Part shown: positions 46,962 through 61,036 of the stretch, one piece after another
Layout of the letters: each line of letters opens with the position of its first letter
Position numbering within the stretch: position 1 is the first letter of the stretch
Assembly: GCF_046630445.1 (NCBI RefSeq)
Contig: NC_092335.1
Location: 35,738,501 to 35,802,500 of the forward strand
Source of the DNA: Rutidosis leptorrhynchoides
Lineage: Eukaryota; Streptophyta; Magnoliopsida; Asterales; Asteraceae
DNA: 64,000 nt
Direction of reading: 5' to 3'
The notes under the pieces: model-generated
Told to the model about the DNA's origin: nothing
Seen by the model: only the letters and a program-made list of their open reading frames with translations
Databases searched by the model: none
Made by a program: the position numbers and the translations under genes

Positions 46962-47457
46962 TTAAATTTCTCTGAAAGATCACTATAAAACCTTGTCATG
47001 TACCCATCTACATCTTGTAACAATAATTGTCATACCAAACCCCAGGAAGCATCAATAATTATTCTTAAATCTCACATCATTTCTGCATATACATATAACG
47101 TTATCTCCTGGAATTATAATTCTGAAATCTGAAATAGCACTTCAGCCTACGAATCAGTACTATGAAGTTTTGAAAAAGCTGAATGAAGCAGCAGAAACTG
47201 TAGACAACCGTAACAGTCAAAAGTTGATGATAAAGAATATTGTGTTAGCAAAGCACAGAAAAAGAGAAGGTTTGGAACTGAAAAACGGATTGAGCAAACC
47301 CTGAAGGAGGTTATGGATAAATCACAAGGACTAAATCTACCTTCAAAGAATCTAAATGATTCAGTGTCTGCTGAAGTCTTTAGCGAATACCTTGCTCCTT
47401 ACTCTAAACCCTTGTGGACAATATTCTTCATCATCCTCTGATCTTAGATATTCTAAG
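46962..47457 (+). other. N2 interior between N3 and N4
   Basis: Begins with the right TTAAA of N3 and continues N2 interior homologous to N1 10280-10800. It carries the ORF2 remnant. Ends CTAAG, the left target duplication of N4 (right copy CTTAG at 59842-59846). Confidence 0.7.
47160..47411 (+). pseudogene. N2 ORF2 remnant
   Basis: First part in one frame (KKLNEAAETVDNRNSQKLM then IKN), frameshift near 47250, then EKRIEQTLKEVMDKSQGLNL, SKNLNDSVSAEVF and SEYLAP. Matches N1 ORF2 and N4 ORF2 in order, and extends the conserved protein upstream with a helical, Glu/Lys-rich segment. Confidence 0.5.
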
Positions 47458-48040
47458 TGTAGAGACCCGTCCTAATCCATCCGAACGAAGTCCATATCGA
47501 TTATAAACGATTTACAATAGTTGATTACATCGCGAGGTACTTGATCTCTATATGATACATTTTACAAACATTGCATTCGTTTTTTTTTTTTCACAAACTC
47601 TCTTCACAACAAAAGTTGACAGCATGCATACCATTTCATAATATATCCAACTATAATTGACTTAAGAATGATCTTGATGAACTCAACAACTTGAATGCAA
47701 CGTCTTTCGAAATATGCCATGAATGACTCCAAGTAATATCTCTAAAATGAGCAAATGCACAGCGGAAGATTTCTTTCATACCTGAGAATAAACATACTTT
47801 CAAGTGTCAATCAAAAGGTTGGTGAGTTCATAGGTTTATCATAAAATAATAAAATTCATCATTTTGATAGACCACAAGATTTAAATGCTGCATGGTACAA
47901 ATGGGCCCGAATCCTATACCCACCTGTAATGTACATGCGATATCTTTTAAATACAGTACACATTTCTCGTGTATGAAATCCATTTTTCATAAATCTTAGT
48001 AGCCGTACACATATCTCGTGCACAAAAATAACATACACAT
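47458..48040 (-). repeat. Extra LTR terminal fragment at N4 left edge
   Basis: 583 bases starting TGTAGAGACCC that match, reversed, the last part of the N1 LTR (about 15730-16158), including the AGGTTGGTGAG hairpin arm and the CATTTCTCGTGTA block. It stops abruptly at ...ACACAT where a second LTR end (TGTGAAGACCC) begins. Confidence 0.75.
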
Positions 48041-49649
48041 TGTGAAGACCCATCCTAATCCATCCGGACGAAGTCCATATCGATTATAAATGATTCACAA
48101 CAGTTGATTACATTGCGAGGCACTTGACCTCTATAGGATACATTTTACAAACATTGCATTCGTTTTTGAAAAGACAATCTTACATTACATCGAAAATTGA
48201 CGGCATGCATACCATTTCATAATATATCTAACTATAATTGACTTAATAATAATCTTGATGAACTCAACGACTCGAATGCAACGTCTTTTGAAATATGTCA
48301 TGAATGACTCCAAGTAAAATCTTTTAAATGAGCAATTGCACAGCGGAAGACTTCTTTCATACATGAGAATAAACATGCTTTAAAGTGTCAACCAAAAGGT
48401 TGGTGAGTTCATTAATTTATCATATCAATCATTTCAATATTTTAATAGACCACAAGATTTCATATTTCATTTTCTCATAAACATACGTCCCATGCATAGA
48501 GACAAAAATATCATTCATATGGATTGAACACCTGGTAATCGATATTCACAATATGCATATAAGAATATCCCCATCATTCCGGGATCCTCCTTCGGACATG
48601 ATATAAATCTCGAAGTACTAAAGCATCCAGTACTTTGGATGGGGCTTGTTGGGCCCGATAGATCTATCTTTAGAGTTCGCGTCAATTAGGGTGTCTGTTC
48701 CCTAATTCTTAGATTACCAGACTTAATAAAAATGGGCATATTCGATTTCGATCATTCAACCATATAATGTAGTTTCGATTACTTGTGTCTATTTCGTAAA
48801 ATATTTATAAAAGTTGCGCATGCATTCTCAGCCCAAAAATATAAAAGGGTAAAAAGGCAAATGAAACTCACAGCACTGTATTTTGTAGTAAAAATACATA
48901 TGACGACATTGAACAACTGAACAAAGCAGGGATTGCCTCGGATTCACGAACCTATATCATTTGTATATTCATTAATACATATATTCGTAATCGAACAATT
49001 TCATATATTATAACATTTACATATACTAGATATTTGATTTGTATATATATTTAAAAATGGTTATTGTTTATATAGTTAAAAATACATAAATTGTTATATA
49101 TGGATATCTATATAAAGATTGTTAATATCATTAATTCATACTTATATGTAATGTTACTTTTAAGTATATTTTATATACATGATAATATATAGTACTAATA
49201 ATAGTGAATAAAAATTGTATTTGATTATAGTTATAACTATTTTTAATGTTAATAATTCTAATATTGATAATCTTTATTAATAGTACTTATGTTAATGATA
49301 ATATCTTTAACACTTATAAAATGATAATAATATTAATAGAAATATAGATGATAATAATAATAATAATTTTGATGATAATAATACTTATAATAGTAATGAA
49401 AACGATAATTTTAATAAAATACCTTCATTAAAAATAATAACTTTGAGAAATGATAATACTAATAATAATGATAATACAATTAAAAATGAATAAGAATGTT
49501 ACATGTTAATAATCATAATGATATTAATAACTCTTGTAATTTCAATAATATTAACAATAATAGTAATATAAATGCTTATATTAGTAATTGTAATGATAAT
49601 AATAATAATACTTGTTAATAATAATCACAATGATAATAGTAGTAATTCC

Positions 49650-49680
<31 letters not shown>

Positions 49681-49707
49681 GTAATAACAATAACAACAAC
49701 AACCACC

Positions 49708-49800
<93 letters not shown>
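49650..49800. repeat. (AAT)n microsatellite in N4 left LTR
   Basis: Long AAT array, continuing as AAT-rich sequence on both sides (49350-49850). In element orientation it follows the tRNA-like cassette. Confidence 0.95.
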
Positions 49801-49897
49801 GTAAATGTAATAATAATAAAAATAATAATAATAATAATAAGAATACAAATTTGATATGGAAACTACCTCAAAAGTGGTCTTAAAAAGAAACTGCCAC

Positions 49898-49960
49898 GAA
49901 CAAGATTCGAACCCCCGACCTCACGTACACCCGTTAACACTCAAGACCATTGGGCTGTTG
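49898..49960 (-). other. tRNA-like cassette in N4 left LTR
   Basis: On the minus strand an A-box-like segment (CAATGGTCTTGA, 49941-49952) and a B box GGGTTCGAATC (49904-49914) at tRNA spacing, followed by TTTCTTTTT and GAGGTAGT before the ATT array. Confidence 0.6.
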
Positions 49961-50969
49961 CCCATTTTCTGAATATATTTGCAACCCATATATATATGTA
50001 TCGATTATTTTTCTGAAAACAACCATCTTCTTCATCAAAATCCAATAACCAAAATTCCGCTTAATCTTAATTATCAATTCAAATAACATTTTTAGGATTT
50101 ACTAACCATCAGATAAACAATTATAAATGATTAGTTTGATTGGCAAAGAAAAAAAAAAGCCTACAGCTTCGTCGCTGTTATCAACAAGAAAAAAAAAATT
50201 AACTTTGATTTAGAGAATGTTTTAGCTAGAGGTTATAACATAAAATCTGTTTCAATTCACTCATAAAAACTTCTTCAAACGTTAATTGAACCTGAAACAT
50301 CGTATTGAGTTCGAATTTCGCGATTAATAAAAGTTTGACTTTAAAAAAACAAAAGTTTGACTTCGAAATTCGAATTCGATAGAAAGAGGTTGGATTTGAT
50401 ATTTTACAGATAGGTTGAGTAGAGGATTATTAACACTTTGGCATTAATAGATTTTGAAGTAAAGCTTGAATTGAAAATTTGGCGAAAATTAATGAAGAAC
50501 AGGGACGACTGGGTTTTCTAACCTTTCTGTTTTCTTTTACAATTAACAAGGATTGACAATTTGTATCATGATGTGGAGTACCTGATACAGCAATCAGAAT
50601 TGATTGAATTGGATTTTAGTTAAAATTGATCGACAGGATATTCTAATCGAGTACAAATAAATAAATAAATAAGTTTAAAGTTCTGCTATTTTCTTCAACA
50701 ATCAGTATGCTTGATTTAGATAGCTAACAGAATTGGAATTTTGTGTTTGGAATCAACTTTAGTAATATAAAAGACAACAAGGAAAAGCTGGGTACTGACC
50801 TCACACAAATCGTACAAGCTCTGGATTTCTTAATTTATATAATTTGACTAATATTAATAATTAATAAATATATTAATAATAATTATAATAATAATTTTAT
50901 TAATAATAATTAATAATAATGTTACTAATAATCAAAAAATGGTTATATTATTATTGATAATAATAATAG

Positions 50970-50976
<7 letters not shown>

Positions 50977-51065
<89 letters not shown>

Positions 51066-51070
51066 CATAT
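50977..51070. repeat. (AT)n microsatellite in N4 left LTR
   Basis: AT run with a few GT/AC interruptions after 51047; a second short TA run lies at 51418-51437. Confidence 0.9.
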
Positions 51071-51758
51071 ATATATATTTTTTTCTAATACAACTATAAT
51101 AATACTATGATATTAATAACATTAATAAAGTTAATAATAATAAATAATCATAATAACTTAAATTTATAATTTTACTACTAATTGTAATGATATAATAAAT
51201 TGGATGTATCAGTTCTATTTAATATTTTAAATGATAATATGCTAATATTAATAATGAAAGTAAATATAATAATATTAATATAACATTTATGTTTTAACTT
51301 GTAATTCAATATTAATGTTACAATTTACTAATCACGTAATATTTAATGATTATATAACACATATATGTATATATCTATATTGAATGTTTAGTATTATATT
51401 TTACAATATAAAATTATATATATATATATATATATATAGATTTATAACAAAATCATATATATGTATTTATATATATTCAAATGATAGTAACTTAATTATT
51501 TTATTTATTATTTTACATTTTAATTCAAATGATTAAATTATATTTTATTAATTCTACATATTATATATACACTTACATTTATACATACATATATATTTAC
51601 AAACAATTGTTCGTGAATCCTCGGGAACAGTCGAAGGTCAATTGAATATATGAAATAGTTCTAAATTATTGAGACTCAACCTAAAATACTTTGCTTATCG
51701 TATTGAAATCATATAAAGATTAAGTTTAAATTTGGTCGGAAATTCCCGGGTCATCACA

Positions 51759-51795
51759 GTACCTACCCGTTAAAGAAATTTCGTCCCGAAATTTG
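51759..51795 (-). promoter_or_regulatory. N4 polypurine tract and hairpin
   Basis: On the minus strand AAATTTCGGGACGAAATTT followed by CTTTAACGGGTAGGTAC and the LTR start; same block as T1, N1 and N2. Confidence 0.75.
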
Positions 51796-53414
51796 AGTGA
51801 GGTGGTCATGGCTAATAATAAAAATGTTTTCATGGCAAATATGAGTTGATAAATAGAATTTTATCACAGGGTGTAACTTGAATAAAATAATTCAATTATT
51901 CGAAGCGTACGAGTGAAGCTATCACCAAAGAGTGAAATAGGAAAGTAAAGATTCATCTTAACTTTTGACGTAGGGGGCTGAATTTAGAAAAATAAGAAGC
52001 GTCTTAGCTTTTGACGTTGTTTTGCTTGAATTCCGGAATTCAAGGAATTTGAAGAAAATCTTTGAAATTTAAAAGATTTGATTCTTCGGCGAGTAAGGAA
52101 ATTAAGATCTCTATAATTAATGCGGAAATCTGCCTTGATTTCTTTGTCTGGTATTTTCACTATAAATGAACTTCTTCCGTTCCATTACTTTCACCATTCC
52201 TATACTTTCTTCCTCTGTTCCTACTTCTAAAATATTGTGGAAATGCTTCATTCAGTTCTGATTCTTGATATTTTCCTATCTATGTATCTGTCATCCTTCT
52301 TTTCAATCTTCCACCAGAAAATCTGTTTACTTCTACTATTGCCTTGGGGAAATACTATTCTTAATTATACCGTGTCTTTATATTGCTATTCGTATTAATA
52401 TCCACGGTTTGTAACCTCCGTGTTGTTATTGGGATTTATATCTTCCCTTACATTTCAATGTCCCTGCTTCTGTCTCTTATAATTATTGTCATCCACAGTT
52501 AATGCACTCTCTTATTTGCTGCGATTTATACCCCCTTCCTATTTCGGAGCTTCGTGCTTTTGTTTACTTTTCGCAAGTAACGGTCCAGAATTCATAGGTA
52601 TGGAGTTTCGAATTATCATAATATACAAGATAGAAAGGAAAGGTAGTAGCACGATTTGTTTTGTCAAATTACCAGAAGTTACGGAAAAGACAGAACCATC
52701 AAGAAGATATTTTCTTGATATGTTTAGAGGTTAAGTAGAATGAAAGAATCGTGTAACATGGCACATAATGATGGTACTGTGAATCGTCACATTCCATTAG
52801 AAACTCAGCATGACTTACTGTAATATAATCACGTTGATCAAGTGTCATTATATTATCCTAACTCATGCATCAGTTTCCAACATTACTTCAATAACATTCA
52901 TATATTAAGCTCGAAAGTTTACAGAATATAGAAACTAACAGTTTCTATATGATGTAATACTGATAGCACGAAGAGATTAATGGTTTCAGATAAGAATAGT
53001 TATAAAAATATCTCCAGAAATATGAAGGATATTTATAATGAAAGATACGATAATATCTCGGAATATCTAAGATCAGCGGATGATAGAAACTATTGTCTGC
53101 AAGGGTTTAGAGTAAGGAGCAAGATATTCACTAAAGACTTTAGCAGACATTGAATCATTTGGATTCTTTGAAGTCAAACTTATTCTTTGTGATTTGTCCA
53201 CGGCTTTCTTCCTAGTTTCGCATAATCTGCTTTTCGGTACTAAATTTTTCTATTGAATGTTTCCAGTATAATGATACACATGAAGCACGAGGAGGTATAT
53301 AATTTCGGATGAGAATATTTATGAAAATATCCTCAGAAATATCGAAAATATTGATGATGATATTTTGGAATTTCTAAGTTCGATGGTTGATGGAGAAAGA
53401 TTTTCCGCAAGATT
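51796..53414 (-). other. N4 interior, 3' part
   Basis: Homologous, reversed, to N1 10750-11950. About 53020-53170 and 53329-53485 look like a tandem duplication that repeats part of ORF2 and its flank. No open coding frame beyond small chance ones. Confidence 0.55.
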
Positions 53415-53615
53415 TTAACATGACTTCGGAGCAAGATATTCTCTAAAGATTTCAACAGATCCAGAATTATCCGGATTCTTTGAATATAGGGTATGGTCCT
53501 TGTATTTGTCCTTGGTCTCCTTCATGGTTAACTCTATCCGTTTTCTAGTTCCAATGTTTCTAAGCTTTTCCAACATATTATTCTTTGTAATCAAACTTCT
53601 GATGATTAAGGTCAT
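53415..53615 (-). CDS. N4 ORF2: 66-aa frame
   Basis: Reads MTLIIRSLITKNNMLEKLR near the start, then KRIELTMKETKDK and SKNPDNSGSVEIFREYLAP. Matches N1 ORF2 over almost its whole length in the same element orientation. A second, partial copy of the tail (SKNPNDSMSAKVFSEYLAP) lies at about 53105-53200, also on the minus strand. Unrecognised family; basic N-terminal half, acidic end. It may be only the tail of a longer broken gene, because related sequence upstream (higher coordinates) is frameshifted. Confidence 0.45.
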   Translation of the reverse strand: MTLIIRSLITKNNMLEKLRNIGTRKRIELTMKETKDKYKDHTLYSKNPDNSGSVEIFREYLAPKSC

Positions 53616-55052
53616 TTACGGTTGTCTATGGTTTCTGCTGCTTCATTCAGCTTTTTCAACATTCAGAGTATTGATTTGTGACTGAGTGCTTTTCAGAATT
53701 TCAGAATGAGAGATCATAATTCTAAGAGATAAATGTCATACATATAACTGTTGATGTATATATGCTGTGAGTTTTCAAAGTACTGATTGCTGATTCCCGG
53801 TAATTGGTATGGCAGTTCTCGTTACAAGATGCGGTTGAGTATATGATAAGGTTTCAATGAATAAACATAATGATTTGTCAGAGAGATTTAAGCCAAGAAG
53901 CAACGAGGTTGTTGGTATCTCTACTGGTATCAAAAGGGTAATCGTATATATCAAGATTATAGTAAGGCTACTTCGAATGAAAAGTTGAAGTTGACTTGTT
54001 GGAGCTGTGACAAAATTGGCTACTTTGAAAAGGGATCACAAAGTTATTTTTGCTAATAAATGTCAAAGGATCTGACGCGGCTACGTGTTAAACTTTTACT
54101 CAGTTCCCGAGAGTTTCTCAGCTGCATAACTATATACCAAAAATCTTTCCTTCCATAGATGAAGTGTGGTTGATTCATCCTATCGATTGAGGTATTTTCA
54201 AGAATCATGAAAGGTTTGAACGCAGATTGTAATCGTCAAGATACAAATGAGGTTGAAGATGAAATCAAGTGGCAAACTTGAAGATTTGTTTAGTTTCATA
54301 TGTTATAATCAATATTTTAATTCATTTTAATTGTCCAATGTTGGTAGTCCTCGATTGATAGTCCACAGTTAATAATTTAACCATTCATATATAATATAAT
54401 ATATAATATTTGAATTAATTAATACGTATCGTGACCCGTGTACATGTCTCAGACTCGATCACAACTCAAATTATATATATTATTGTAGAATCAACCTCAA
54501 CCCTGTATAGAGAACTCGGTCATTACTGCATATAGAGTGTCTATGGTTATTCCAAATAATATATATAGATGCGTCGATATGATATGTCAAAACCTTGTAT
54601 ACGTGTCCCGATATTTAAAGTGCGTAAAAATAAATAACAGAAATTAAATAACGATGAATAAAGTGCGTAAAGTAAATAACAGAAATTAAATGACGATAAA
54701 TAAAATTGCGAGAATGTAAATTGCGATAATTAAATTGCGATAATATAAAATGTAATCAGTTAGCTAGGAACAATTAGCTAGGAACAGTTAGCGTGGATTC
54801 TTAATAAAATTTCTCATAGTTAATTTGTTTGTTTCTAACAAATTTTATTTTGTTAAATGTTTTCTTCATTATGCCACTTGTTGAATTCTGATAGGTCAAA
54901 ATCCAAATATGAAATTGAATTTGGATGAAAATAGTTGTTCTTTGGTGAACGGATACGTATATGTGTGAATTTGAGCAGTGTTGTTAATGACTGCTGAATC
55001 TGAATTGAAGAATGCACAGTGTAACTTATTAACGTGAGATCTAAATATTCCT

Positions 55053-55073
55053 CGGGTATTACCTACCCGTTAA
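55053..55073 (-). promoter_or_regulatory. Internal polypurine-like motif with dyad (N4)
   Basis: On the minus strand TTAACGGGTAGGTAATACCCG, identical to the N2 copy and about 240 bases downstream of the ORF1 end. Confidence 0.6.
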
Positions 55074-55308
55074 AATATTTTCACCATTAACAGTTTGTAC
55101 AAGAGAATTTTTAATCACAATCTTTATGAAAGTATATATACATATATATTTTCTTCAGATGTAATTATGGATTTAATGAGTTAACATAATATTAAACTCA
55201 TTTAGTTTTCGGTTGGAACTAGAATAAATAATCTCTAAAACTTTAGAGATTACATATTCGCCATGTCGAACGAAGATAAATGAGGTAGAACGATATGTAG
55301 AACGAAGA

Positions 55309-55805
55309 TCATACTCGAAGTACAAATGGTGATATTGAGGCATGGATTGTTGATGGTACTGATGCTGTTATTGATGGTACAACTGGTGCCGGTGATGTTG
55401 CTGAAGCTAGTAAATTTTGCACCATATTTACCCAATTGATTACTCGAGCGCGAAGTTCATTGACTTCTTCTATTATTTCGGGATGATTGTCGGTTGGAAC
55501 AGCGAATGAATAAAGTTTAGAATATGAGATATGATATGTTTGTGGCGAGATATTCGGGAAATGAGAGTGAAAATGGTGTTTCAAATTGGTTCGCCGATAG
55601 GTGCTTCAGGTCTTTCGTCAAGAGGTGAATTTGGTTGGTGAAAAATATCGCCTTCTTCTCGTCTCCATTGATTGAGTCGACTACGAACTCGTCAGATGAA
55701 TTGGGGATGGATGATTGATTGATTCATTCTGGTGGCGCTGCTTTCGGAGCTGAATTGGGACTCCATGTCGGAATCCGAGGGACTTGAACTAGTAGTGAGT
55801 TCCAT
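55309..55805 (-). pseudogene. N4 ORF1 remnant
   Basis: Starts MELTTSSSPSDSDMESQFSS at 55805, followed by ATRMNQSII, a TGA where the TrpVal region should be, RRLNQ-like WRREEGDIFHQPNSPL, GEPI, a second TGA, and after a frameshift the coiled-coil-like IIEEVNELRARVINWVNMV and a Pro/Ser/Ala/Thr-rich end stopping at 55309. Same layout as N1 ORF1. The final 276 bases (55584-55309) form an open frame of their own. Confidence 0.55.
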
Positions 55806-56202
55806 TGCGTACGATTGAATAAAGGATTTTTTTTTTCGATATGAAATAATGTTCGGATATCGGATGATATTCTAATTACATAGAATATCTATACACAGGA
55901 CAGAAGATCCCGTAGATTACGAAGGAAATTAAGGAAACGTGTCAGATAAAGTCTACAGCAACAGATACGCTAAGATATGATTTTTGTCTATACACTATTC
56001 ATGTAATCATTGCAGTTTGATGTGTCTAGACTAAGAATGATAAGCAGATAATTTCCTAAAGATGATAAGCAGATGATTTCCGTCTAGAAATGATAAGCAA
56101 AACTTATGACATGCAGACACGGTCGAAGTCCAGACTCACTAATGCCTCCTAACGACTTATCAGTTAGACACACTAATGCAGACCTGGTTCGCTAAGACCT
56201 CT

Positions 56203-56214
56203 GCTCTGATACCA
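56203..56214 (-). promoter_or_regulatory. N4 primer-binding site
   Basis: TGGTATCAGAGC on the minus strand, two bases from the LTR edge at 56217; identical to the N2 PBS. Confidence 0.9.
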
Positions 56215-57127
56215 ACTGTGAAGACCCGTCCTAATCCATCCGGACGAAGTCCATATCGATTATAAATGATTCACAACAGTTGATTACATCGCGAGGTACT
56301 TGACCTCTGTAGGATACATTTTACAAACATTGCATTCATTTTTGAAAAGACAATCTTACATTACATCGAAAATTCATTACATCGAAAATTGACGGCATTC
56401 ATACCATTTCATAATATATCTAACTATAATTGACTTAATAATAATCTTGATGAACTCAACGACTCGAATGCAACGTCTTTTGAAATATGTCATGAATGAC
56501 TCCAAGTAAAATCTTTTAAATGAGCAATTGCACAGCGGAAGACTTCTTTCATACCTGAGAATAAACATGCTTTAAAGTGTCAACCAAAAGGTTGGTGAGT
56601 TCATTAATTTATCATATCAATCATTTTAATATTTTAATAGACCACAAGATTTCATATTTCATTTTCTCATAAACATACGTCCCATGCATAGAGACAAAAA
56701 TATCATTCATATGGATTGAACACCTGGTAATCGACATTCACAATATGCATATAAGAATATCCCCATCATTCCGGGATCCTCCTTCAGACATGATATAAAT
56801 TTTGAAGTACTAAAGCATCCGGTACTTTGGATGGGGCTTGTTGGGCCCGATAGATCTATCTTTAGAGTTCGCGTCAATTAGGGTGTCTGTTCCCTAATTC
56901 TTAGATTACCAGACTTAATAAAAAGGGGCATATTCAATTTCGATCATTCAACCATATAATGTAGTTTCGATTACTTGTGTCTATTTCGTAAAACATTTAT
57001 AAAAGTTGTGCATGCATTCTCAGCCCAAAAATATAAAAGGGTAAAAAGGCAAATGAAACTCACAGCACTGTATTTTGTAGTAAGTATTTATAATGATAAT
57101 GAATAAAGTGTTGTATTCTTTTGAAAT

Positions 57128-57272
<145 letters not shown>

Positions 57273-57513
57273 GTAGTAATAATAATGTAAGAATAATGAT
57301 ATTCATGTCAAAATAATAATAATGATAGTAATAAAAATTTTGATAAAATAAAAAGAAAATAATAAAAAAATAATTTTTCTAATAATGATAATAATAATAA
57401 AAATGATGCTTTTAATAAAAAAGATAGTTTTTAATAAAAATGATATTAATAATACTTTTACTAAATATGATCTTTTTAACAATAACGATAACAATGATAA
57501 CAACAACAACAAC

Positions 57514-57650
<137 letters not shown>

Positions 57651-57694
57651 AATAAAAAAAATAACTTAACTACCTCAAAAGCTTTTTCCAAAAA

Positions 57695-57775
57695 ACAAAA
57701 TGTCCCAGACAAGGCTCGAACCGGCGACCTCTCGCTAACCACACACACCTCAAACCGTCCATCTGCCTTCTGTTT
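57695..57775 (-). other. tRNA-like cassette in N4 right LTR
   Basis: On the minus strand an A-box-like TGGACGGTTTGAGG (57748-57761) and B box GGTTCGAGCC (57713-57722), then TTTTGTTTTTT and GAGGTAGTT before the ATT array. Fourth copy of the cassette. Confidence 0.6.
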
Positions 57776-59034
57776 TCTATCTTAATTGCTAGCTTAATTC
57801 TATTTAACCCGATTAAAGCAGCCTGCTTGCCTATTGGGTTTATTGATTTTAGTTCTAGGTTGTTGGCCCATCAAGTAGTCCATATAACCATTTATTTAAA
57901 ACAACCCAATCAAAAGCCCGTTTCAAGATATCTTAAAGGGATCGATTATTATGTAAAAAAAAAAGTGTCAAACCCTTTACAGCAGCCTTATACGACCCCA
58001 TTCACCAACTTCTTTCATTTACACAGTAATTAACTTCATCTTTTTAATCCCCCAATCTTCATATTCGTTAAACCTCAATTATTCATCATTATCGTGACAA
58101 GGGAGCTGAAGTAGCAGAAGTAATGTAACGTAAACAGGTACACAGAATTTACAGCAAGCAGTAGTAACAGTCACTAAATGAAGATGGTGGTCTCGAATAG
58201 AATGGAAACAGAAAACACGCAGGTGGAGAGAAAGAGAAAGGTAGGTGACGGATTGAAGAAAAATAAACAGGAATATAATAAGTAGAGGCTGCAGCAATTT
58301 GTTGATCAACGTTAACCATGTCATTAACATCTCTTCATCGTTAAAACTGAAACAGAAAACCCAGCTGCTACCGTAGTTTATAAATGGGTTTCATGTGGTG
58401 GTTGTTTCATCGATGGTTAGGAGCGAGATATATATAGAGAGAGAGTGAGGTGGTGGCGTTATGAGGGTGATTAAAGCTTGTGACAGGTGATGACTCCGGT
58501 GGTTTGTGGTGGCGATAGAGGTGGTTCATGGTTGTAGGGTTGGTGTTTGATAAAAAAAATGTATGATGCAGGATGATGATAAGGTGGCGGGTTAAGGTGG
58601 TTACTGAGTGTCGATGGTACGGTGGTGTTTGCAAGTTATATGTGGTGATGGTTCAAATGATAGTTTTTGATTATGGTGGTTCGGTTCATATATTCCCGGT
58701 ATGTGTATATGTCGATTTATATGTATAGGTTGTAAATATTCTTGTAATAATAGAGGATGGTGATAGATGTAGTTAGTGGTGGGTTTGGTTATGGTGGAAG
58801 TTTTTAGATGAAGGTGGTGATGGAGGTTTCTATCTCTCGTACATGTGTATGTATATATAACTTGTACATGTGTATGTATATATAACTTATAGAAATGGTG
58901 ATGATCGATTGAAACAAATACAGAAAGAAGGAGTTGTTACAATCATATATGCAATCATATACATATATAGTGATATATTAATTAACTGATATAATAATAA
59001 TAATAATTAGTAATAATAAAATTATAATTAATAA

Positions 59035-59072
<38 letters not shown>

Positions 59073-59623
59073 TAATAATTATAAAATCTAATTCATTGAT
59101 TAAACAGGAAAGCCATCGGACAATTTTTCAGTATTCTTAACAACCTCGGATATTATTTCGCGCCCGTTGGTAATTAGTGGCGGATGAAAGTGTTCAGAAA
59201 AATCTCATATTTTTAAATTAAGTATATTTATTTATTTAGGTCATTATGGAATAAAATTCATTCATAAATTATTAAATAAAAATTACATTAATTATTCACT
59301 CCCAACCCCAAGTATAATATAAAAAGTTTTAAAATTCAACAAATAGTTCCTAAATACATTTTTAATAAGCCTAAAACTTATATTACTCATTTTCGGATCA
59401 TCGTTTATTTTAAAATCACCTAAGTTTGAACTTAACTTATTTAAATAACCATCGAATGATAACGAGTGCTTCTATCATTTACTAAATAAATTCGAAACTA
59501 TATTTATATATTCAAAATACCTTATTTATATATAGATATGTTTTTAAATCATAATCATTATATAGTGTTTTATTTTACATAGTTAATTATAATATATTTC
59601 AAGTTATTATATATATTTCAAGT

Positions 59624-59626
<3 letters not shown>

Positions 59627-59666
<40 letters not shown>
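59627..59666. repeat. (TA)n microsatellite in N4 right LTR
   Basis: About 20 TA units; a shorter AAT run lies at 59040-59071. Confidence 0.9.
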
Positions 59667-59673
<7 letters not shown>

Positions 59674-59841
59674 TTATTTACATGTAATTGTTCGTGAATC
59701 GTTGAAAATGGTAAAAGGGCAAATGCATTCATGTAAACTATTCCAAAGTTTTCGAGACTCAACATTACAGATTTTACTTATCGTGTCGAAATCATATAAA
59801 GATTAAGTTTAAATTTGGTCAGAAATTTTCCGGTCGTCACA

Positions 59842-61000
59842 CTTAGATATCACTTTATCTTTCATTATAAATATCCTCCATATTTCTGAAGATATTTTCA
59901 TAATTATTCTTATATGAAATCTTTTATCTCTTCGTGCTATCAGTGTTACATTATAAAGGAAACTGTTTTAGTTTCTAAATCTCGGAAAAATTTAAAATTT
60001 AAAATATGAATGTTGTTGAAGTAGTGTTGGGAACTGAAGCATGAGTTAGTATAATATAATGACGCCTGATCAACTTGATTATATTACAGTAAGTCATGCT
60101 GAGTTTCTAATGAAACATGATGATTCACAGACCATAACATCATCATGTGCCATGTTACATGACTCTTACATTCAATCTAATCTCTAAACATATCAAGAAC
60201 ATATTCTATTGATAGTTCTATCTTTTCCTTTGAATTCTGGTAATTTCACAAGTCAAATTGTGCTATTACAATTTCTCTCTTAGAGCATTAGCTATGTTCA
60301 TTCCGAATTTCATATCTATGAATGCTAGACCATTATTCGCTTGACTTAAAGTCGGGAAAAGAAGACGGAAGCATGAAACTCCAAAATATAAGGAAAAATA
60401 TAAGCACGAAGACAACGCAGAAATTACAAACCGTGTATATCGATGCGTATAGCAATATAAAGACACGGGAAAACTAAGAACACTATAAACCCAAGAGCAT
60501 AGTAGAAATTAACGGATTCCTCCGGTGGAAGATGAAAAAGAAGAATGACAGATGTGATAGTCAAGAATATATCAAGAATTAAAACTGGATGGAGCATATT
60601 GACGAATGTTTTGGAAGTACGAAGAAAGGAAGAAAGTATAAAAGATGGGAGATGTGGAAATAAGGAAACGTAGGAGGTTGATTTATAGTAAAATATCCGA
60701 CAGAGAAATCTAGACAGATTATAGCATTAAATCGAAGAGGATCATAATTTCCTTAATCGGCGAAGAATCAAATCTTATATAGATTACAAAGATTTTCTTT
60801 AATCCGGAGATCAACTGTGATGACGTCAAAAGATAAGACGAATCCCTATTTTCTCATTTCACTCTTTTACGATAGCTTCACTCATACGTTTCGAGTAATC
60901 GAATTATTTTATCCATATTTCTCAATCATGATAAAACCCTATGAATCAACTTATATTCGTCATAATAACATTCTTATTGTTAGCCATGACGACTTCGATC
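59842..61000 (+). other. N2 interior, final segment
   Basis: Resumes N2 interior after N4 (CTTAG duplication) and aligns with N1 10798-11952. Small frames at 60266-60466 (minus) and 60817-61032 are not conserved as coding. Confidence 0.65.
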
Positions 61001-61036
61001 AAATTTTGGGACGAAATTTCTTTAACGGGTAGGTAC
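61001..61036 (+). promoter_or_regulatory. N2 pre-LTR hairpin and polypurine tract
   Basis: AAATTTTGGGACGAAATTT (one C-to-T change weakens the stem) followed by CTTTAACGGGTAGGTAC and the LTR. Confidence 0.75.

Larger units (their letters stand above)
48041..51758 (-). repeat. N4 left (3') LTR
   Basis: From TGTGAAGACCC to the GTCATCACA edge beside the polypurine tract. The first 860 or so bases (48041-48900) match 56217-57083 almost perfectly, while the other half differs clearly from the right LTR. Contains ATT and AT arrays, a tRNA-like cassette (49898-49960, minus) and hairpin 48389-48402. Confidence 0.75.
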
